DNA from: Piliocolobus tephrosceles
Lineage: Eukaryota > Chordata > Mammalia > Primates > Cercopithecidae
Assembly (NCBI RefSeq): GCF_002776525.5
Contig: NC_045452.1
Coordinates: 29,472,405-29,536,404, forward strand
Direction of reading: 5' to 3'
Length of the DNA stretch: 64,000 nucleotides
The notes under the pieces were generated by a model. That model was not told the origin of the DNA, ran no database searches, and was given only the letters and a program-made list of their open reading frames with translations. Shown piece after piece: positions 57,044-64,000 of this stretch (position 1 is the first letter of the stretch; each line of letters opens with the position of its first letter). The translations under genes were made by a program, and so were the position numbers.

Positions 57044-57226
57044 CTTAAGAGCCTTAGGACTGGAGCAAGATGATCTCACAACCATCCCATCCAAGAACGG
57101 AATCTCAGGAGCGAGGTTCTGGAGAAGGTGGTGGGTTACTAATGCCTCATCGTGATGTGGGCATTTTCCTCAACGCTGGTCCTACATCAGCCAAAGGATG
57201 GTGAGTATCAGTGGTTCACACTCAAG
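57044..57226 (+). repeat. Local duplication, copy 1 (183 bp)
   Basis: Starts cttaagagccttaggactgg and ends ggttcacactcaag. Matches 57835-58017 with three substitutions and no indels. Confidence 0.97.
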
Positions 57227-57539
57227 CTCCTTATGGGTGGCAGAGGAGCCCAGGGTGGCCTCCTTCTTGGAGCCCCATGGTGTATCCACCTATGCCTGGC
57301 CTCAGCTGCCACCAGAGGGATGACAAGACAGAGTGGGCACAGCTGTGCTGACTACCTTGTGCCTCTGAATCCTGAGCCCCCCATGTATTTACCCTGCCTC
57401 CCTCCTGCCATCGCATTGGGCCCCGAACCTGTTCCCCACCATTGGCCACTGCCTACTCAATGCATCAGAAAAATGCCCAGTTGTCAGCTTAGCAGCGAGT
57501 ACTAATTCACGTTCAGCCGACCTCCATGCCGGTACCAGT
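57227..57539. other. Unique sequence
   Basis: Nothing recognised. Confidence 0.35.
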
Positions 57540-57834
57540 CACCACCGGCAGAATGTAATTAGATGGCGTGACAAGTCCATTTCACGATCCCACTTCCAGT
57601 TCATTTCCCTAATTGTTTTATGAGAAAATAATTGTGTATATGGACTGCAATATCTTCCTTTCCTTGTCCTTGTGTGGACGACACAAACTGCACACCAGAT
57701 CTTCACACCAGCTTGTGCAACCAACGCGCCATCAAATTTCCCATATGTTTGGGAACCCCTGATCATGTAAATGGTTTGATTAAATCTTTAATGAACGGAG
57801 AATTTATTCCTCTCACTTCTGAAGCTCTGACATT
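57540..57834. promoter_or_regulatory. Conserved-looking non-coding segment (candidate enhancer)
   Basis: Contains agaatgtaattagatggcgt, ccctaattgttttatgagaa and gattaaatctttaatgaacg. Non-repetitive, AT-rich, directly upstream of duplication copy 2. Role is inference. Confidence 0.27.
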
Positions 57835-58017
57835 CTTAAGAGCCTTAGGACTGGAGCAAGATGATCTCACAACCATCCCATCCAAGAACGGAATCTCAGG
57901 AGCGAGGTTCTGGAGAAGGTGGTGGGTTACTAATGCCTCAGCGTGGTGTGGGCATTTTCCTGAACGCTGGTCCTACATCAGCCAAAGGATGGTGAGTATC
58001 AGTGGTTCACACTCAAG
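57835..58017 (+). repeat. Local duplication, copy 2 (183 bp)
   Basis: Same length as copy 1; offset 791 bp. Differences are t/g, a/g and c/g only. The right edge continues into a word shared with 56178-56204. Confidence 0.97.
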
Positions 58018-58133
58018 TTCTGTGGCCTGTTCCCGTCTTTCTGGAGAGAATGCAAACGTGAGGCTTTGTCACAGTGCGTGTGGCCTCCATCTGTGAAGCG
58101 TTGTTCTTTCCTGGGCGACCCGAGTGGTCACTG
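58018..58133. other. Unique sequence
   Basis: Nothing recognised. Confidence 0.35.
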
Positions 58134-58282
58134 AGCACGGGAAGTACATGCTGCCTTGTGGGCCGGCTGCCTGGCTGAGGACTGCCCATCCGAGTTCCTG
58201 GACAGCTTCAAATACTTCGTGATGGGGAGCTTGGGGGATCTGATGGACATTGGATTTCCACTCTACAACATGAGCTTGTTAT
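58134..58282 (+). pseudogene. Coding-like stretch, unrecognised
   Basis: A plus-strand frame just after an in-frame TGA (58130-58132) stays open and reads like a real protein over about 45 residues (contains SEFLDSFKYFV and GDLMDIGFPLY), then degrades into T-rich sequence. There is no start codon context and no splice signals that I can support. It may be an exon, a retrocopy fragment or chance; no family recognised. Confidence 0.15.
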
Positions 58283-58979
58283 TTCTTTTAATTTTTTTAA
58301 GTTTGAGAATAGCTAGTCCATTATAATTTATCTTTCCAAGCAGAGCAGCAAAGAATTTTCGGTGGTCTTTTAAATTAACTATGGAATATTGCCTCAGCCA
58401 TGCAGTATTAACATGTTTCTTGGGTGTGTGCTGCACATGTTTCTCCCTGTCTTTAAATTCATTGGACTGCCCATTTCTCTTTCCCCCCACTGTCTCCCAG
58501 GAAGCCCCACTACAGCCTTTCTGTCCTGACCCCACCCCTGGGAGCTGTCACTGGAAGCTCTCCACCCACCCACTTTCCGCTCCGCCCATGAGCACCCACT
58601 TTGAGGCCTCTCATGAATATAAAGTGTGTGACATACTTTTATTTCCTGGCTCTGTTTTTCATATGTATCTTTATTTAATTCCCAGCATGTGTCGTGTGGT
58701 CTGTGTTCTCAGCTTATGTTTTTACGTTTAGAAGAGTTTTGCCTGTTTTCTGCAGAGATGAGACACTTTGGGCCAATGTCAATGTTCTAATTCCGAGTTT
58801 GGAAATCAACCTTTGGACTGAAAGCTGAGCTTGTCTGAGGTTTCCAGTGCCCCTGGTGGTTGGGAAAGGGTTCTGAATCCAATATAAAGAAATGGGTGAG
58901 TTACACTATTTTTCCCTTTGTATTTTGGGTATATTTTACATATTGGGCAATTGGAGGTAGTTGGGAAGGTAGTTGCTTT
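58283..58979. other. Unique sequence
   Basis: Nothing recognised. Confidence 0.35.
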
Positions 58980-59270
58980 GAATGTATGTGGGCGTGTGCT
59001 TGCATGTGTGTACATGAGTGCATATGTGTGTATGCATCATGTGGTGTGTGTGTGCGTTTGTGTGTCTTTGTGCCTGTGTGCATGTGTGTACATGTTGTGT
59101 AATGTGTGAGTGCATGTGTGTACGTGTTGTGATGTGTGTGCATATGTGTGTGCACATATGTGCATGTGTACATGCAATGCATTTATGTGTGTGCCTTGTA
59201 TGATGTATGTGCACATACATGTGCTTGTGTGTGCATGTGTGCTGTGTGTGTGTGTGTGTGTGTGTGTAGG
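58980..59270. repeat. TG-rich microsatellite
   Basis: tgtgtgcatgtgtgta words over about 290 bp, ending in a pure tgtgtg run at 59242-59267. Confidence 0.93.
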
Positions 59271-61573
59271 CGACAATATCTCCATTTTGGATGCTAATCT
59301 GCCATATTGACTTCTGATTAACCCCATTTCCGGAGTGCCTCTGAGATTTAAGAGGCCCTTACTTAAAAGCACATACTTACAGTAAATCCTGCCATCTGGT
59401 CGAAACAACCTTGGTGCCACATTCCTTCTGAAGCACATTTACCCTTTCCCTGTGGTATTTAAGCCCTGGGTCGGGGGGGTACATTGTGGCCACCCGAGAC
59501 ATGGCTTCCGTTCCTAAGTCCCTGTGAAATGTTTCTTTCTGAGAAACTGGATTTGTCAGCCTCTCTTCAGCCTCTCAGTTCTGCTGGCTTTTAGGTGTGA
59601 GTCTGCATAGGCCTGCTCACCATGGAACAACGCATATGTGTTCAGTGTGTGTGCGTATGTGTGCTTGTGAATGTATTTGTGTGTCTGTCTGTTTTTCCTG
59701 GTTGGCATGTGGTGATGAGGCAGGCAGAGGAAAGAAACAGAATCATTGATGCTTTACAGCAGAACAACTTACCCCCCACCAGAAGACCCTCCTCCTTTGA
59801 GCCCACAATCTGGTGTCCTTGCATATTGACTGCCTATTAGTTGAGAATAGCTCATAAAAAGCACTTGTTTTCCCAAATCATTCTCATAGAGTTTGTAGTG
59901 GCCAGATGGGCACGGGCTGTCCCCAGGAGAGCGGTGCCCCTGTTCAGCCAGCCTTCTCCTTCCTAATGGAAGGATTTCTCATGGTGGGGGATGCGGGGGC
60001 GGGTGAGGCAGCAGGAAAGACCCATGTGTCCTTCTGGGCCCACAGACCGTGGGTTGGATTCACCCCCTCCCTGGACCTGCTTCACCCCTAGGTCTCAGCC
60101 TGTCTTGTGGTATCCACAGTGGTTTTCCAGGGTAGCTGCTACTGATCTGTTCATCCTGTCCCTGTGGGTGCAGGGTGGGCTGGTGGATTTGAGTGGACTG
60201 AATGGGGAAGACCAAGCATCAGTGGGTTGAGCCAAACACCCACTGGGGTGGCTGCTGGGAAGCTCCATCAGAACATGGAGGCATTACCTGCAGGCTCACC
60301 AGTGACTCCCAAGCCTGCAATGACCCCTTGCAGAAGAACAGATGGACTTCTGTAAATGAGAAAGGCAAATTCAGTGCAAATCTGTCGTGAAGTTACTCCA
60401 GTCTGCAGGTGGTTGGCGGGGGTGGGGGGACAGCAAATCCCTCTCAGGACACAGGTCAGGTCTATAGGGCCCCTCCTTCCTCTGGAGCTGAGGAGAGGAG
60501 GGAGCACAGAACACAGAGCTAGAACGGCCCCAGAGGACAGAGGCGCAGCATTTACTCAGGGCAGGCAATGATAATGGGTCCCCTAGAGGGAAGGCTGGGA
60601 CAGGTCACTGAACTCCTTGAAGAAACAGTAGTAACTTCATTCCGGTCACAACTCACATTTTACAGATAAGCCAGGACTGTTTTTGTTTTAGTCTTTTCCA
60701 AATATGGTAAACAATTTCCAGGAGCAAGAGCTCGCCCTTTCTTCCAACAGCTTGGATCATTTGGGGCCTGCTCTGACTGAGACACTTGTCCCCTCCCTTC
60801 CCCAGGCTGACTTGAGATCCGCCACCTTACAATGCTCTGCCTTGCCGGGCTGCACGGGCCACCCTCCTCCCTGTCCTTCCCTTTGCCTTCAGAGCTCAGG
60901 CTTTCAGGCCCTGCCACCTCCCCATATGTCAATATCGATCTTCAAATACAACGCCCCAAGTGGACACAGAGCCAGAGGGGTTCTGATCAGCCCGGGAAAT
61001 GGGCACCCCTGCCTTTCTGGGGAGCATCCAGCAGCACAGTAAGATCATGTTTGGTAGACGATCATACTACCACGTATTTTCATTTTTACAATTGTTTAAG
61101 TATGTTTTTTCTTTCCTTGACACCAGTTCTTCAACTCTCTAGACACTAGGTGGGTGTTTTACAATTCTATCTAATTCTGCACCAGCTCTTAGAGTAAATG
61201 CAGACCCCACTGAAAATAAGGCCCCAGCAGACTGCCCCCACTTCACACACTAGCTACCAATGGGGTGCCCAGGCTACTCACACTTCTGCTTGGACAGCTA
61301 CACATTCAAGGGCTCCCATGCCTCCTTCTCAGGTTCAGTGATTTGCTGGAGTGACTCACACAACTCAGGGGAGTGCTTCCCTTACTATGATTCATTGGTT
61401 ATAAAGTATGACACCCAGATACAGCCAAATGGAAGAGACGTAGAGACCAGGCATGGGGGTGGAACTTGGGGCGTGGGAGTGGAACTTGGGGCGGGGATGT
61501 GGAGCTTCCACACCCTTCCTTAGCACAATCACCCTCCTAGAACATAGAATCTCCTTGTTTAAGAGTTTGTAAG
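59271..61573. other. Unique sequence with small tandem repeats
   Basis: A TG-rich stretch at 59636-59695 and a short tandem of gtggaacttgggg units at 61458-61508. No gene recognised. Confidence 0.4.
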
Positions 61574-61936
61574 TACCGATGGTCCTTGACTTACAATGGG
61601 GTTATGTCTGGATAAACCCATCATAAATTGAAAATATCGTAAGTCAAAAATGCATTTAAGGCTCCTCACCTGCTGAATGTCATTGCTTTGCCTACCCACC
61701 TTAAATGTGCTCAGAACACTTACATTAGCCTACAGTCAGGCAACATCATCTAACACAAACCCTATTTTATAATAAAGTGCTGAATAGCTCATGTAGTTTA
61801 TCAAACACTATACTGAAAATTAAAAACAGAAGGATTGTATGGATACTCAAAGTAAGGTTTCTACTGAATGTGCATTGCTTTTGCATCCTCCTAAAGTAAA
61901 AAAACCACGTGTCAAATATGTCGGGGACAGTGTATA
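61574..61936 (+). mobile_element. Tigger-type (Tc/mariner) non-autonomous transposon
   Basis: Terminal inverted repeats face each other (ggtccttgacttac near 61580; reverse complement of tcggggacagtgta near 61921), with TA at both outer edges. Internal phrases ttacattagcctacagtcag and cctattttataataaagtgc match the family as I know it. Confidence 0.8.
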
Positions 61937-62430
61937 CACGTACATTATCATCATCAACAGACACCGTGTTGTAAGAGAATCTCTTGTATTTATTCCTCCT
62001 CTTGAACTGAAATTTGTTTATCCTTTGATCAACATCCTCTTCCCCTGCCCCGACCCCAGACCCTGGAAACCACCATTCTACTCTCTGCTTGTGTGAATTC
62101 AACTTTATTAGATTCCACATAAAGTGAGATTATTTGATATTTGTCTTTTTGTGCCTGGCTTATTTTACTTAACGTAATGTCCTTTCTGTTCATCCATGTT
62201 GTGGCAAACACCACGTGGCATCCATGTTGTTCACCCATGTTAATGGTGTTTCTTTCTTTTTGAAGGCTAGATAATACTCCACTGTGTGCCTACCCACATT
62301 TTCTGTATCTAATTAATCATCTATGGGCAGGAACTTAGGTTGTTTCCGTATCTTGGCTATTGTGAATAATCCTAAAATAAACCTAGTGCAGGCATCTCCT
62401 TGACATATTGATTTCACATCATTTGGATAC
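61937..62430 (-). mobile_element. L1M-type LINE 3' region, part 1 (antisense)
   Basis: Contains ggaaaccaccattctactct, tgcctggcttattttactta, ctaattaatcatctatgggc and ttggctattgtgaataatcc. Breaks at about 62430 and resumes near 63470. Confidence 0.82.
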
Positions 62431-63470
62431 ATCATGTCAACAGAAGAATCGTAAGTTTGGAAAGGAGACCTTTTATTTCTCACAAAAGGTTGCACCTTGC
62501 AGGCTGGGAACTATGGCCTCTAGCAGAAGCTGATTGTAAGCACTTCAGGGAGGGGTAAAGGGAACAGAAAGGTAGGGTGATTGGGGAAGCTGAATATACA
62601 TATGCAATAAACTAAAGGAGGAGTTGTGAATATTTATGAAGAGAAACATGCACGATTGAGTTTGTGTCTCTTTATGGGTTGCATGTGCGAAAAATGGCAG
62701 CATTAGCATGACCCGTTGGTGGTGTTTTCAGCCTTCTGACATCAAAAGGTGAAGCAGGGGACACAGCAACCCTCCCTGCATCCTGGGAGAGTCAGATAAA
62801 ACTCGTGCGGAGATGGTGGTCAGCTTTTAGGAAGGAATGCATTGGGACACTGGCGAGCTGTCATACCAAAACAGGCAAGAGGGCCAGGCGTGGTGGTCAC
62901 GCCTGTAATTCCTGCACTTTGGGAAGCTGAGGAGGGTGGATCATGAGGTCAGGAGATCGAGACCATCCTGTCTAATGTGGTGAAACCCCATCTCCACTAA
63001 AAATACAAAAAATTAGCTGGGCGTGGTGGCATGCGCCTGTAGTCCCAGCTACTTGGGAGGCTGATGCAGGAGAATCACTTAACCTGGGAGGCAGAGGTTG
63101 CAGTGAACCAAGATCATGCCACTGCACTCTAGCCTGAGCGACAGAGTGAGACTCTGTCTCAATAAAAAAACAAAAAACAAAAAACAAGAACAGGAAAGCA
63201 GGGCAGGGAGGGGGAGTCCAATCTCGACCTCAGAGGATTGGCTAAAGGGATAATGGAAGACCATTTCTTGTTTTCCAGAGTTTGTTTCTACTTCCTCTTC
63301 AGGACAGAATTCTGGTTAAAGGTTAATAAGGAGGATATGCTGAGATGTGTGCCAATTCCATGCCATCATGGCTGCAAACTCAGTTTTTAAGGTTTTTCTG
63401 GGGTTCCTTTGTTCAAGAGAAGGTCTCTTGGGTTGGTTGGGGGACTTAGGATTTTGTTTCTATTTCTCAA
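62431..63470. other. Unassigned insertion in L1, itself carrying an Alu
   Basis: About 1.0 kb (730 bp without the Alu) between adjoining L1 segments. Phrases such as aaaaggttgcaccttgcagg and gaaggtctcttgggttggtt look LTR-like, but I cannot name a family or prove termini. Confidence 0.45.
62882..63188 (+). mobile_element. Alu (AluY/Sc-type)
   Basis: From ggccaggcgtggtggtcacg to an A-rich tail (aataaaaaaacaaaaaac). Contains gagaccatcctgtctaatgt. Confidence 0.94.
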
Positions 63471-63646
63471 TACCCAGAACTAGGATTGCTGGATCTTCAC
63501 GATAGTTCTATATTTAATATTTTGTGGAACCTCTGTTCTGTTTTTCTAAAATAGCTGTGCTAATTTGCATTCCCACCGATAGTGTACGTTTCTCTTTTTT
63601 TCTACATCCTTTCCAATGTTTAGTTTTGTCTTTTTGACAAATGGCT
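63471..63646 (-). mobile_element. L1M-type LINE, part 2 (antisense)
   Basis: Continues the L1 from 62430: actaggattgctggatcttc, gctaatttgcattcccaccg, gttttgtctttttgacaa. Confidence 0.8.
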
Positions 63647-63750
63647 TCAGCATCCCAAGTAACTGGGACTACAGGCACTTGCCACCACACCCAGCTAATT
63701 TTTTGTATTTTTAGTGGAGATGGGGTTTCACCACATTAGACAGGATGGTC
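63647..63750 (-). mobile_element. Internal Alu fragment (104 bp, antisense)
   Basis: Starts ttcagcatcccaagtaactg and ends ccacattagacaggatggtc. Both Alu ends and the A tail are missing, yet L1 sequence continues directly on each side. Confidence 0.88.
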
Positions 63751-63785
63751 ATCCTAACAGGCATGAGGCAATTTCTCATTGGAAT
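63751..63785 (-). mobile_element. L1M-type LINE, part 3 (antisense)
   Basis: atcctaacaggcatgaggca and atttctcattgg continue the same L1. Confidence 0.7.
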
Positions 63786-64000
63786 TTTAGGGAACTATGT
63801 GAGATAACGCATATGTTAATTAGCTCAAGGTAGCCAACCCACAATGTGCACATATTTCAAAACATCATGCTGTACATCATGAATATGTGAAAAGAAAATA
63901 AATCTTGGGGCCCCCAAATCACTAATCACTAAACTAAAGGGGAAAGGGAAGCTGGGAACTGTTCAGGGCAAACCTGCCTCCCGTTCTATTCAGTCACCCC
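63786..64000 (+). mobile_element. Probable interspersed-repeat 3' end, continuing past the window
   Basis: catatgttaattagctcaag and caaaacatcatgctgtacat resemble an L1-type 3' end. The last 100 bp (cttggggcccccaaatcact) is a familiar repeat I cannot name. Confidence 0.35.

Overview
This window looks like ordinary gene-poor nuclear DNA from a catarrhine primate, most probably human. The repeat cohort shows this: complete AluY/AluS-type dimers with long poly-A tails, MST/THE1, MLT1 and MLT2 LTRs, old L1M fragments, MIR and L2, MER1-type and Tigger-type DNA transposons, and many microsatellites and minisatellites. A 10-N assembly gap (44377-44386) marks it as a reference-style contig. I find no supportable protein-coding gene, rRNA, tRNA or CRISPR array. 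The long open frames either run through tandem repeats, LTRs or Alus, or lack any recognisable protein family, so no CDS is called.

Layout. 1-6 kb: L1 tail, a CA tract, an MLT2-type LTR, MIRs, a three-copy 47-bp minisatellite and GC-rich unique sequence. 6-13.7 kb: MST and MLT1 LTRs, a ~57-bp minisatellite, a large inverted repeat (9456-9736 / 10812-11043) whose arms carry different copy numbers of a 16-bp satellite, and a second, interleaved inverted-repeat structure (12779-13658). 14-20 kb: a dismembered L1 with two Alus, a 427-bp GAT-rich tract, and an old LTR. 21-30 kb: MLT2 LTRs, including a four-layer nest (L1 > Alu; L1 > MLT2 > MER1), then an MLT1 LTR split by an AluY. 30-34 kb: a decayed sense-strand L1. 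34-42 kb: a conserved-looking AT-rich segment, then a microsatellite-rich zone (37-40 kb) with an inverted duplication, then a MER1-type transposon with exact 8-bp target duplications. 42-52 kb: MLT1 and MLT2A LTRs, the gap-containing 49-bp minisatellite, a partial MLT2A duplicate, and a 96-bp tandem duplication. 52-64 kb: two MST fragments sharing the same Alu junction, a 183-bp duplication with 3 mismatches, a TG tract, a Tigger-type element, and an antisense L1 split by an unassigned ~1-kb insertion and an Alu fragment.

The unusual feature of the window is the density of local inverted and direct duplications, often with breakpoints inside repeats. Several non-repetitive, AT-rich segments with clustered TAAT/ATTA motifs (near 7.4, 11.5, 22.5, 35.3, 50.1, 53.0 and 57.7 kb) look like candidate distal regulatory elements. 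I cannot measure conservation here, so those calls are inference. Repeat family names are from memory of consensus sequences; major families are fairly secure, subfamilies are not.
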